Below the pieces are notes generated by a model that was not told the DNA's origin, searched no databases, and was given only the letters and a program-made list of their open reading frames with translations. Shown here piece after piece: positions 8,371 through 16,735 of a stretch of DNA of 64,000 bases (within the stretch, counting starts at the first letter, position 1; the number at the start of each line of letters is the position of its first letter). The position numbers and the translations under genes are program-made. The stretch spans positions 124,001 to 188,000 of the forward strand of contig CAZZJC010000002.1 of NCBI GenBank assembly GCA_964654285.1. Reading direction: 5' to 3'. Source of the stretch: BJHQ01 sp964654285. GTDB taxonomy: Bacteria; Planctomycetota; UBA11346.

Positions 8371-9114
8371 TCAGCCCACGACCTTTACCACGATCACGCT
8401 GATGTTGTCGAACCCGCCGCGGTGGTTCGCGAGTTCGACCAGGAGCATGCACGCCTGCTCCGGATCGATGGCGTGGACGATGATCTGCTGGATCTCTTCA
8501 TCCTGGACCATGTCGCACAGGCCGTCGCTGCACAGCAGATACGTGTCGCCGACGTGGAGATCCTCGACCGTGATGTCGACCGTGATCTGATCCATGCCGA
8601 GGGCGCGGGTGACGATGTTCGAGAGCAGCGCGGCCTCTTCGCTGTCGGGATCGAGCAGGCCCTCGCGCACGCGTTCGGCGACCAGGCTGTGGTCCTCGCT
8701 GACCTGTTCGATCTTCCCTTCCGCCACGCGGTAGATCCGGCTGTCGCCGACGTTGGCGGTGACCACCCGGTCGTCCATGAAGGCGCAGGCGACCAGGGTG
8801 GTGCCCATGTCGTGCAGGGCGGGTTCGGCGCGCGATTTGGCCAGGATGTGGTCGTTGGCCGCGAACACCGCCTGCTTCATCGCCTCGACCACCTTGTCCT
8901 CCTGCTGCCAGTCGGACGGGCGCAGGTGGCGGAGCTGGCCGCTCACGATGCGGGTGGCGAGGTCGCTCGCGACCTGCCCGCCGGCGTGCCCGCCCATGCC
9001 GTCGCAGACGAGGGCGATGCGCTCACGCACCTCGGCGTAGAGGGAATCCTCGTTCTTGGCGCGGACCCGGCCCTGGTGCGTCAGGGCCGCCATGAGCAGT
9101 CGCAGGCCAGCCAT
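8371..9114 (-). CDS. PP2C-family serine/threonine protein phosphatase
   Basis: A 247-residue metal-dependent phosphatase of the PrpC/Stp type. Motifs are RAKNEDS, VCDGMGGHAGG, GDSRIYR, LLCSDGL and DNISVIVV, which supply the aspartates that hold the two metals. No transmembrane segment or extra domain is visible, so it is cytoplasmic. Its ATG at 9114 overlaps the stop of the SpoIIE-type phosphatase (TGATG), so the two are translationally coupled and likely work in one signalling circuit. No Ser/Thr kinase is encoded nearby in this window. An internal Met eight codons in is an alternative start. Confidence 0.93.
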   Translation of the reverse strand: MAGLRLLMAALTHQGRVRAKNEDSLYAEVRERIALVCDGMGGHAGGQVASDLATRIVSGQLRHLRPSDWQQEDKVVEAMKQAVFAANDHILAKSRAEPALHDMGTTLVACAFMDDRVVTANVGDSRIYRVAEGKIEQVSEDHSLVAERVREGLLDPDSEEAALLSNIVTRALGMDQITVDITVEDLHVGDTYLLCSDGLCDMVQDEEIQQIIVHAIDPEQACMLLVELANHRGGFDNISVIVVKVVG

Positions 9115-11096
9115 CAGTCGACCGCCAGGGCGAGGAGGGTCATGTCGTCGGCCTCGGGCTGGGCGCCGCGGAAATGGCGCACGCGGTCCATAATCTGGCC
9201 GACCAGGTCGTCGGGATCCCGGCCGGCGAGCAGGGTCAGGACCTCCTTCAGGCGATCGGTGCCGAATTCCTCGCCTTGCGAATTCATGGTCTCGGTGACG
9301 CCGTCGGTGTAGAGCAGGAAGACATCGCCGGGGGAAACCTGGGTCTGGCATTCCTCGATCGCATTGCGGAACGCCGGCCCGGCCTTCATGCCCACCACCA
9401 TGCCCCGGGGTTTGATCTCGTCCATGATCCCCAACGCCTGGTTGAAGTGCAGGGTCGGATTGTGGCCGGCGCGGGCCCAGGTGATGGTGCGCTGGTCGGG
9501 GGCGAGGATCGCGTAGGTCATGCTCACGAACAGTTTACCACCAAGATCGCGCGCCAGGGCATCATTCACCCGGACCAGCACCTCGGAGGGCGGCGAACCG
9601 GACTGGGCGTAGATCTCCAGCGTCTTCTTGGCCATCGACATGATCATGCCGGCTTCGACGCCATGGCCGCTGACATCGCCCATGGCGAAGCCGAGGCGGC
9701 CGTCGGCGAGCGGGATGAACTCGTAGAAGTCGCCGCTGATCTCGGCACAGGCCTCGAAGCGCGTGGCGAAGCGGTAGCCGGGGATGGTCGGCGCGATCTG
9801 GAGCAGATCCTGCTGCAATTCCCGCGCGCGGGCCATGTCATCGCGGGGCGGCGCGGTCTCGGTGTTGGTCTGGCCGCGCTTCTCGGCCATGTCCATCCAG
9901 CCGAGGTTGTCCGGCGGCGATGCGATCGGGGGAGCGGTCGGCGCCGGGGTCGCGGTGCGGATCTCGTCCTCGGCCAGATCGTTCAGGAACGAGGCGGCGA
10001 CGGCCTCCTTGGCGGCGGTGGCGACATCGATCGTCGGCGGGGTCCGTTCCCGGGTCGGAACGGTCACCGGCAGGATCGGATTCGTCTCCGATACCGGTCG
10101 CGCCACCGGCGGAGCCGCCGTCGCCGGGCGGTCGAGGCCGCTGGCCTGCATGTCGGGTGAGGACAACGAGCGGATGCCGCGCGTGACCTGGGGTGTCCGC
10201 AGGCCGACCGTCGGGGTGCCGCGTATCTTGGAGGTCGTCCCCAGCCCAGGACGCGGGGACCGCAGGCGGGCCGCCGGAGCGGGCAGCGGGGTTGACGTCA
10301 CCACCTGCGCGGCGCGCTGGACCGCCGTTTCCGGCTGGATCTCCAGACGGTCCGGGCGGTAGGCGCGGCAGCCGAGGAGGAGATGCCCCGCCATCGCCTC
10401 CGGGGCGTTCTGCCAGTCGGCAGGCGTGGACAGCCGTACCGCGGAGACCGGTGCCAGGCAGCACGGGCACACCCATGCGCCCGAAGGATCGACGTAGCGC
10501 CAGACCGGACTCGGCAGCTGGCCGGCCACGCTCTTGGCCAGCACCGGGATCTGCGCCGTGCGATCGCGCGCGGCATTGACGACCGTGACCGTCTGGACAT
10601 TGCCCTGCTGCCAAGGTCCGCAGCGGGCGAGGTGGTCGCACATCGCCTGGAAGACGAAGCTGCCCAGCTGGCCGTTGTTCAGGCGCACCGAAGGGATCCG
10701 GCCCAGGCAGGCGGGACAGAACCAGATGCCATCATGGCCGTAGATCCGCCACGCCGGATCGCTGCCGGCGAGGTGGGACACGTTCTCATAGGCGGCCTTG
10801 CGCGCGATCGCTTCGGCGGTTTGCGGCTGGCCGCGCCCCCCGGCGAAGGCCCGGCAGCCATCGAGATGCGCGGCGAGCGATTCGTCGTTGCTGCGCCCCG
10901 GCCGGCGCGCGATCGCCCCGACGCAGAACGGGCAGATCCAGCGGCCATTGAGGGCCAGATGGGACCAGAGCGGATCCCGTGCCTGGCGTTCGCGGACCAC
11001 GGCCACCAGCGCCAGGATGCGGCGCGACGAACTGCCGGTCGCGCTGCCGGTCGCGCGGCTCGACGACCTCGGCGTTCTTTCTGAAGACGATGCCAT
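9114..11096 (-). CDS. SpoIIE/RsbU-type phosphatase with three N-terminal Cys/His modules
   Basis: A 660-residue protein. The C-terminal third (from about residue 425) is a SpoIIE-type PP2C domain with GDFYEF, GDVSGHG and LLYTDGVTE, the class that usually dephosphorylates anti-sigma-antagonist proteins. The N-terminus holds three copies of one module of about 80 residues: W-x-C-x2-C at 55/58, 127/130 and 210/213, each followed by a His and a Cys at 77/81, 155/159 and 238/243, and each preceded by a D/S-P-x-W motif. These look like zinc-binding modules. Residues about 245-420 are a Pro/Thr/Ala-rich linker. The module likely senses or docks; its identity is unknown to me. It is coupled to the downstream PP2C gene. 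Confidence 0.88.
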   Translation of the reverse strand: MASSSERTPRSSSRATGSATGSSSRRILALVAVVRERQARDPLWSHLALNGRWICPFCVGAIARRPGRSNDESLAAHLDGCRAFAGGRGQPQTAEAIARKAAYENVSHLAGSDPAWRIYGHDGIWFCPACLGRIPSVRLNNGQLGSFVFQAMCDHLARCGPWQQGNVQTVTVVNAARDRTAQIPVLAKSVAGQLPSPVWRYVDPSGAWVCPCCLAPVSAVRLSTPADWQNAPEAMAGHLLLGCRAYRPDRLEIQPETAVQRAAQVVTSTPLPAPAARLRSPRPGLGTTSKIRGTPTVGLRTPQVTRGIRSLSSPDMQASGLDRPATAAPPVARPVSETNPILPVTVPTRERTPPTIDVATAAKEAVAASFLNDLAEDEIRTATPAPTAPPIASPPDNLGWMDMAEKRGQTNTETAPPRDDMARARELQQDLLQIAPTIPGYRFATRFEACAEISGDFYEFIPLADGRLGFAMGDVSGHGVEAGMIMSMAKKTLEIYAQSGSPPSEVLVRVNDALARDLGGKLFVSMTYAILAPDQRTITWARAGHNPTLHFNQALGIMDEIKPRGMVVGMKAGPAFRNAIEECQTQVSPGDVFLLYTDGVTETMNSQGEEFGTDRLKEVLTLLAGRDPDDLVGQIMDRVRHFRGAQPEADDMTLLALAVD

Positions 11097-11107
11097 GGCG
11101 GGACGGG

Positions 11108-11136
11108 AGGCTAGCCCCCCGTTGCAGATGGTGCAA
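11108..11136 (-). promoter_or_regulatory. Probable sigma-70 promoter of the SpoIIE-type gene
   Basis: On the minus strand, TTGCAC (11136-11131) is followed by exactly 17 bases and TAGCCT (11113-11108), 11 bases before the ATG at 11096. No purine-rich ribosome-binding site is seen between the -10 box and the ATG, so the leader would be very short. Confidence 0.5.
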
Positions 11137-11205
11137 CAGCCACCGGAACCGGCATTGCGCTGATGGGGAAGGACTTGCGTCCGGCGGGTCGCGGTTGCGG
11201 GGGGA

Positions 11206-12105
11206 TCAGCCTGGGGCCGGCCGGTCGCGATAGCGCAGGGTCAGATCCCCATAGGCGTCGATGCGGCGGTCGCGCAGGAAGGGCCAGATGCGGCGCACGT
11301 CCTCGCTGCGGCCGAGGTCGAGGTCGAGGCGCAGGATCGCATCCGCATCGGTGCCGGCGCTGGCGAGGATCTCGCCCTGCGGCCCGGCCACGAAGCTGGA
11401 GCCCCAGAAGCGGATGCCGGCGCTGGTACCCGATGGGTCCGCCTCATGGCCGGTGCGGTTGATCGCCAGCACCGGCAGCCCGTTGGCGACCGCGTGGGCG
11501 CGCTGGCTGATGATCCAGGCCTCGCGTTGCCGCGCGCGCTCGTCGGCGTCATCGGCTGGATTCCAGCCGATCGCGGTCGGATAGATGAGCAGTTCGGCCC
11601 CAGCCAGGGCCATCAGGCGGGCGGCCTCGGGATACCACTGGTCCCAGCACACCAGCACCCCCAGGCGGCCGACCGAGGTGTCGATCGGGGTGAAGCCCAG
11701 ATCGCCCGGGGTGAAATAGAACTTCTCGTAGAAACCCGGATCGTCCGGGATGTGCATCTTGCGGTACTTCCCGGCGATGGCGCCGTCGCGCTCGAACACC
11801 ACCGCCGTGTTGTGGTACAGCCCGGCCGCGCGGCGTTCGAACAGGGAGGTGACCAGGACCACCCCGGTCTCGCGCGCCAGGGCCGAGAAGTACGCGGTCG
11901 ACGGCCCCGGGATCGGCTCCGCCATGGCGCACGCGAGGACGTCCTCGGTCTGGCAGAAATAGGCCGAGGTGTGCAGTTCCTGCAAGGCGACCAGCCTGGC
12001 GCCCTGCTGCGCCGCCGCGCGCACGGCGGCGGCGGTGGCGGCCAGCATGGCCTCGCGGGTTCCGGCATAGGTCTGCTGGATGAGGGCGACGGGAAGGGTG
12101 TTCAT
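11206..12105 (-). CDS. aguB: N-carbamoylputrescine amidase
   Basis: A 299-residue carbon-nitrogen hydrolase. The Glu-Lys-Cys triad is visible in ALQELHT, KYRKMHIP and LVCWDQWYPE. The MHIPDDPGFYEKFYF segment is typical of AguB, which hydrolyses N-carbamoylputrescine to putrescine, ammonia and CO2. It lies 35 bases downstream of aguA on the same strand and opposite speA, so the locus holds the whole arginine-agmatine-putrescine route. Start is the ATG at 12105; an upstream in-frame start at 12393 would overlap aguA. No clear ribosome-binding site precedes it, which may mean coupling to aguA. Confidence 0.95.
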   Translation of the reverse strand: MNTLPVALIQQTYAGTREAMLAATAAAVRAAAQQGARLVALQELHTSAYFCQTEDVLACAMAEPIPGPSTAYFSALARETGVVLVTSLFERRAAGLYHNTAVVFERDGAIAGKYRKMHIPDDPGFYEKFYFTPGDLGFTPIDTSVGRLGVLVCWDQWYPEAARLMALAGAELLIYPTAIGWNPADDADERARQREAWIISQRAHAVANGLPVLAINRTGHEADPSGTSAGIRFWGSSFVAGPQGEILASAGTDADAILRLDLDLGRSEDVRRIWPFLRDRRIDAYGDLTLRYRDRPAPG

Positions 12106-12140
12106 GGCAGGAGGTGCCCAGGACGTGCGGTGGAAGCGGT

Positions 12141-13208
12141 CTAGGCCCAGACCTGGGCCGGGATCTGCATGGTCGCGCAGTGGAGCGAACCGTGCCAGCG
12201 GATGAGGGCGGAGCAGTCCACCGCCTCGACCACGTGCGCCGGGCAGGCCGCCTGCACGGCGGCGACGGCGGCGCGATCGCGCTCCGCCTCGCCATAGGTC
12301 GGCACCAGCACCGCCCCGTTCACGAGGAGGAAGTTGGCGTAGGTCGCCGGCAGGCGATGACCGTCGTCGGGGCAGCGCCGCTCGGCCGCCCACGGCAGCG
12401 GCACCAGGCGGTAGGGCTGCCCGGCCGCGGTGCGCAGGGCACGCAGTTCCTGCTCCAGAGCGGCGAACCCGGCGAAATGCGCATCCGTGCGGTCATCGCA
12501 GCGGACGTAGGCGATGGTGTCGTCAGGGCACAGCCGGGCGATGGTGTCCACGTGGGCGTCGGTGTCGTCGCCTTCGAGGTGGCCGTGCTCGAGCCAGAGC
12601 ACCCTCTTCGCCCCGAGGTGGGTGGCGAGGGCTGCCTCCACCCCGGCGCGGTCGAGGTGCGGGTTGCGGTTCGGCGACATCAGGCAGGCGGAAGTGGTCA
12701 GGATGGTGCCCTGGCCATCGCTTTCGATGCTGCCGCCTTCAAGGATCAGGCCCACGGTTTCCAGCGGGGTCTTGCCGAAGGCCCCGGCGGCGTGCAGGCG
12801 GCGCGACGCCTGGTTGTCGAGATCCGCCGGGAATTTCAGGCCCCAGCCATTGAAACCGAAGTCCATCAGGCGCGGCTTCCCAGCCTCAAGCACGGTGATC
12901 GGGCCGTAGTCGCGGGTCCAGGTGTCGACGGTGGGGACGTGGACGACGTCGGCGCGTCCCGCCGGCACGCCGGCGGCGGTGAGCGCGGCGGCGACCTCGG
13001 CCGGGTCGTCGGCGCACACCAGCAGGCGGGCATGGCGCGCGATCGCCGCCGCGAGTCGCGCATAGAGGGCTTGCACCTCCGGCAAACATGCGGACCAATC
13101 GCTCCCCGCATGCGGCCAGGTCACCAGCACCGCCCCCACGGGCTCCCACTCGGCCGGCAGACGCCGGGAAGCCGTTTCGCCCGTCCTGGATTCATAGGAT
13201 CTTCGCAT
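12141..13208 (-). CDS. aguA: Agmatine deiminase
   Basis: A 355-residue enzyme of the peptidyl-arginine-deiminase fold that converts agmatine to N-carbamoylputrescine and ammonia. Diagnostic parts are the TWTRDYGP loop, LEGGSIESDG, and the catalytic Cys near the C-terminus in SLHCATMQIP. Length matches bacterial AguA. I used the ATG at 13208; a longer in-frame form to 13265 adds a low-complexity Arg/Ala tail. It is transcribed away from speA with 104 bases between the starts, so one intergenic region can coordinate both directions. TAGCCT lies seven to eight bases before the ATG. Confidence 0.95.
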   Translation of the reverse strand: MRRSYESRTGETASRRLPAEWEPVGAVLVTWPHAGSDWSACLPEVQALYARLAAAIARHARLLVCADDPAEVAAALTAAGVPAGRADVVHVPTVDTWTRDYGPITVLEAGKPRLMDFGFNGWGLKFPADLDNQASRRLHAAGAFGKTPLETVGLILEGGSIESDGQGTILTTSACLMSPNRNPHLDRAGVEAALATHLGAKRVLWLEHGHLEGDDTDAHVDTIARLCPDDTIAYVRCDDRTDAHFAGFAALEQELRALRTAAGQPYRLVPLPWAAERRCPDDGHRLPATYANFLLVNGAVLVPTYGEAERDRAAVAAVQAACPAHVVEAVDCSALIRWHGSLHCATMQIPAQVWA

Positions 13209-13312
13209 GGCGCCGCAGGCTATCGCGTCGATCCGCCCCGCCAGGGTGCGCGCCGCGCACCGCAACCCGTCCCATCGTCCTTCCGACCGCTTCCGCCCAC
13301 GAGGATCCTTCC

Positions 13313-15244
13313 ATGAAATCAGAGCCGCTTGAACGCTGGTCCGTGCAGCAGTCCGCCGAACTCTACGGCGTCCGCACCTGGGGGGCCGGCTTCTTCGATG
13401 TCAACGCCGCCGGCGAGGCGGTGGTGAAGCTGGCGAACGGCAATGGCGGTTCGACCCATGACGTCAGCCTGATGGAGGTCGTCGCCGGACTGAAGGAGCG
13501 CGGCATGGGCATGCCGGTGCTCCTGCGCTTCCGCGACATCCTCGACCGCACCGTTTCGCGCCTCAATGAGAGCTTCGCCGAGGCGATCGCCGCCACCGGT
13601 TACAAGAACCACTACCGCGGCGTCTATCCCATCAAGGTCAACCAGCAGCAGCAGGTGATCGAGGAGATCGCGACCTTCGGCAAGCGCTACCACCACGGGC
13701 TCGAAGCCGGCAGCAAGGCGGAGCTGCTCATCGCCCTCGCCTACATGCAGGATCCCGAGGCCTACATCGTCTGCAACGGCTACAAGGACGCCGAGTTCAT
13801 CGACCTCGCGCTCTACAGCCTGAAGATGGGCGCCCAGACCCTGATCGTGCTCGAGATGCCGAGCGAACTGGATCTCGTGCTCGAACGCGCGGCGCGCATG
13901 GGCGTGCGCCCGCGCATCGGCGTGCGCCTGAAGCTGTCGGCGCGGGTGAGCGGCAAGTGGAGCGAATCCTCGGGCGATCGCAGCGTGTTCGGCCTGACCA
14001 TGGCCGAGACCATCCGCAGCGTCGACCTCCTGCGCGAAAAGGGCATGCTCGACTGCCTGCAGATGGTGCACTACCACCTCGGCAGCCAGATCCCGAACAT
14101 CGGCAGCATCCGCGCGGCGGTGACCGAGGCCGTGCGCGTCTACGCCGACCTCGCCAAGGAAGGTGCGGCGATGGGCATCCTCGACATCGGCGGCGGCCTC
14201 GCCGTCGACTACGATGGCTCGCACACCAACTTCCCCTCCAGCCGCAACTACGACATCCGCGAATACTGCACCGACATCATCGAATCGGTGATGGCGAGCT
14301 GCGACAAGGCCGGCATCCCGCATCCGACCATCATCAGCGAGTCCGGGCGCTACCTCGTCTCGTATTCGTCGGTGCTGATCTTCAACGTGCTCGATGTGAG
14401 CAGCTTCGATGACGACTATCCCGCCAACGGCGAGATCGACCTCGGCGCCAACGCGCCGGAACTGCTCAAGAACCTGCAGGAGATCCAGAAGAGCCTGTCG
14501 CCGAAGAACCTGCAGGAATGCTACAACGACGCGATGTACCACCGCGACCAGATCCGCGACGCCTTCCTGCATGGCTCCCTGACCCTGCGCCAGCGCGCCC
14601 AGGGCGAGATGCTGTTCTGGCGCACGGTGGGCGAGATCGCCAAGCAGACCGCCGAACTCAAGTACGTCCCCGACGAGCTGCGCGACCTCACCGACGCGCT
14701 GAGCGACATCTACTACGCCAACTTCAGCGTCTTCCAGTCGCTGCCCGACTCCTGGGCGATCGGCCAGCTCTTCCCGATCATGCCGATCCATCGCCTCGAC
14801 CAGCGCCCCGGCCGGCTCGGCACGTTCTCCGACATCACCTGCGACTGCGACGGCAAGATCGACAAGTTCATCGATCTCCACGACGTGCGGAAGACCCTGC
14901 CGCTGCACGAGCTCAAGCCGGGCGCCGACTACATGCTCGGCGTCTTCCTGGTCGGCGCCTATCAGGAGACGCTCGGCGACCTGCACAACCTGTTCGGCGA
15001 CACCAACATCGTCAGCGTCCGCATCGACGCCGACGGACGGATCGACTACACCAACGAGATCCGGGGCGATTCGGTGGCGGATGTGCTCGGCTACGTCGAA
15101 TACGATCCCAAGGATCTCGTCGCCCTCATGCGCGACCGCGCCGAGCGCGCGGTGCGCGAGAACCGCATCACCCCCGCCGAACGCCGCGAGATCGTCGAGG
15201 CGTTCGCGGCCGGCATCCAGGGGTACACCTATTTCGAGGTGTGA
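13313..15244 (+). CDS. speA: Biosynthetic arginine decarboxylase (PLP-dependent)
   Basis: A 643-residue decarboxylase that makes agmatine from arginine, the first step of this putrescine route. PLP-lysine motif YPIKVNQQ, the EAGSKAEL segment, the DIGGGLAVDYDGS phosphate loop and CDCDGKID near the C-terminus are all typical of SpeA, and the length is normal for the family. The ATG at 13313 has GAGG at 13301 as ribosome-binding site; the frame is open further upstream but overlaps aguA and lacks conservation. Divergent from aguA-aguB, it completes a self-contained polyamine locus. Confidence 0.97.
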   Translation: MKSEPLERWSVQQSAELYGVRTWGAGFFDVNAAGEAVVKLANGNGGSTHDVSLMEVVAGLKERGMGMPVLLRFRDILDRTVSRLNESFAEAIAATGYKNHYRGVYPIKVNQQQQVIEEIATFGKRYHHGLEAGSKAELLIALAYMQDPEAYIVCNGYKDAEFIDLALYSLKMGAQTLIVLEMPSELDLVLERAARMGVRPRIGVRLKLSARVSGKWSESSGDRSVFGLTMAETIRSVDLLREKGMLDCLQMVHYHLGSQIPNIGSIRAAVTEAVRVYADLAKEGAAMGILDIGGGLAVDYDGSHTNFPSSRNYDIREYCTDIIESVMASCDKAGIPHPTIISESGRYLVSYSSVLIFNVLDVSSFDDDYPANGEIDLGANAPELLKNLQEIQKSLSPKNLQECYNDAMYHRDQIRDAFLHGSLTLRQRAQGEMLFWRTVGEIAKQTAELKYVPDELRDLTDALSDIYYANFSVFQSLPDSWAIGQLFPIMPIHRLDQRPGRLGTFSDITCDCDGKIDKFIDLHDVRKTLPLHELKPGADYMLGVFLVGAYQETLGDLHNLFGDTNIVSVRIDADGRIDYTNEIRGDSVADVLGYVEYDPKDLVALMRDRAERAVRENRITPAERREIVEAFAAGIQGYTYFEV

Positions 15245-15345
15245 TGAGCGTTGGTTCCGGCTGAATGCCGATGCTTGGCCTCCAGGCGTTCCGATTGGAT
15301 TCTACAAGAAGGATTGAGCCGGTAATCCACCGGATCCATTCGGCT

Positions 15346-16518
15346 TCATTGTCCAGGATTCCTGGATTTGAACCGGTGCCGCCAGGAACCAGGCGACTCT
15401 CCGGCGGTCTTCTGGAACAGCCGGCGCAGGTGCGCTTCGCTGGCCAGGCCGCAGCGTCGGGCCACGACCTTGAGGGGCAGGTCGTGGTCGAGCAGCAGGA
15501 TCTTGGCGTGCTCGACGTGGGCGCGGTGGATCTCGGCCAGGATCGACCGCCCGACCTCGCTGGCGAAGCGGCGTTCGAGGGCGCGTCGGCTGGTGTTGAG
15601 GGCCTTGGCGACATCCAGGACCTGGATGGCGCGGTCGGCGTGGTCGCGGATGAAGATCATGGCCTGGCGGATGAGCGGATCGCTGAAGGCGACCGGCGAG
15701 GTCGATCCGCGCACCTCGATGCCCTCCGGTTGCAGCAGCGTCTCGTCGGCCGGTTGGCGATCGTGGAGAAGCCAATCGCCGAGCACCTCGGCGGCGCGGT
15801 AGCCCCAGCGTTCGATCTCCAGGCGGACCGCGCTCAAGGCGGCGTCTCCTGCCATTTCCTCGGCCAGTCCGCTGATGATCGCGAGCCGATCGGGCACGGC
15901 GAGATCGCGGTCGCGCGCGTGGTCGAACACCAGTGCCGCCAGGGGTTCGTGGTCGACCATGATGCCGCAGCGATCCGGCAGCGCGGTCAGCCAGTCGCCG
16001 AAGGCCCGGTCCTCGGGCTCGACGCCGCCACCGGGTATCGGCACGGGCCCATCCCAGATCGCCACCTGGGGATCGGCGATCCTCGCGACTTCAAGAAAGC
16101 CTTCCTGGCGCTGGCGGGAATTGGCGAATCCGACCCGGCCGACGAAGGCGAACCGGCGGTAGCCGGCGTCGAGAAGGTGGTTGCCGGCGAGCCGGCCCAC
16201 GGCGCGGTTGTCGACCCCGACATAAGGATGGGGAAGTTCGGGAAAACTGCGGGAGCTGTTGATGAGCGGGGTCGACCAGCCGGCAAGCGCCATGGCGATG
16301 GGGCGCTGGTCGAGGTGGGCGATCGCCCCATGCGGCTGCCAGGCCGTGGCTGCGGCGACTCCGACCGGATCGCCCGGGAAGAATCGTACATACCAGCCAG
16401 GATGCTGGCGCACATAGCTCTGCACCCCGTGGGCCAGACGTTCACGGAAGAAGGTTCCTCCGATTCCGAAACACGCGATGCGCACCGGGCGACGGTTATC
16501 GTTCGGCATGGTGGCCAT
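15346..16518 (-). CDS. XylR-like transcription regulator (LacI-type sensor plus AraC DNA-binding domain)
   Basis: A 390-residue regulator. Residues about 10-270 form a periplasmic-binding-protein-like sugar sensor (YVGVDNRAVG, RFAFVGR, IISGLAEE). The last 100 residues are two AraC helix-turn-helix motifs (VLDVAKALNTS, LKVVARRCGLAS). This architecture is that of E. coli XylR and relatives that activate sugar operons on ligand binding. Start choice lies between ATGs at 16518 and 16509. It diverges from the large secreted propeller gene with about 170 bases between them, so that cluster is its most likely target. The ligand is unknown. Confidence 0.9.
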   Translation of the reverse strand: MATMPNDNRRPVRIACFGIGGTFFRERLAHGVQSYVRQHPGWYVRFFPGDPVGVAAATAWQPHGAIAHLDQRPIAMALAGWSTPLINSSRSFPELPHPYVGVDNRAVGRLAGNHLLDAGYRRFAFVGRVGFANSRQRQEGFLEVARIADPQVAIWDGPVPIPGGGVEPEDRAFGDWLTALPDRCGIMVDHEPLAALVFDHARDRDLAVPDRLAIISGLAEEMAGDAALSAVRLEIERWGYRAAEVLGDWLLHDRQPADETLLQPEGIEVRGSTSPVAFSDPLIRQAMIFIRDHADRAIQVLDVAKALNTSRRALERRFASEVGRSILAEIHRAHVEHAKILLLDHDLPLKVVARRCGLASEAHLRRLFQKTAGESPGSWRHRFKSRNPGQ

Positions 16519-16687
16519 GTTCGCCAGGCGGCATCGGGCGCAATCCGGGGCCAGGATCCGCGCGGTAGACCGGATGGCGGCCCCCAGGCCTGCCGCTGCG
16601 GACGCCGGGAACGGCACTGGCGCAAAAGGATGGTGTGCCGACGCAAATGTTCTTGCCGTCCATCCGTATCATCGGGTACCAAGCCTC

Positions 16688-16735
16688 ATGCGCAGCAGAT
16701 CCATGCGTAGCAGGTCCATGCGGAGCAGATCCATG
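16688..16735 (+). repeat. Three 15-bp tandem repeats, each beginning with a start codon
   Basis: ATGCGCAGCAGATCC, ATGCGTAGCAGGTCC and ATGCGGAGCAGATCC follow directly on one another (16688-16732) and are followed by a fourth in-frame ATG at 16733. They encode MRSRS three times and form the positively charged start of a signal peptide. Copy number changes would keep the frame. Confidence 0.85.

Noticed and set aside
13209..13312. Riboswitch or attenuator upstream of speA
   Set aside because: Only 104 bases shared with the divergent aguA promoter, and I could find no stem followed by a U-run.
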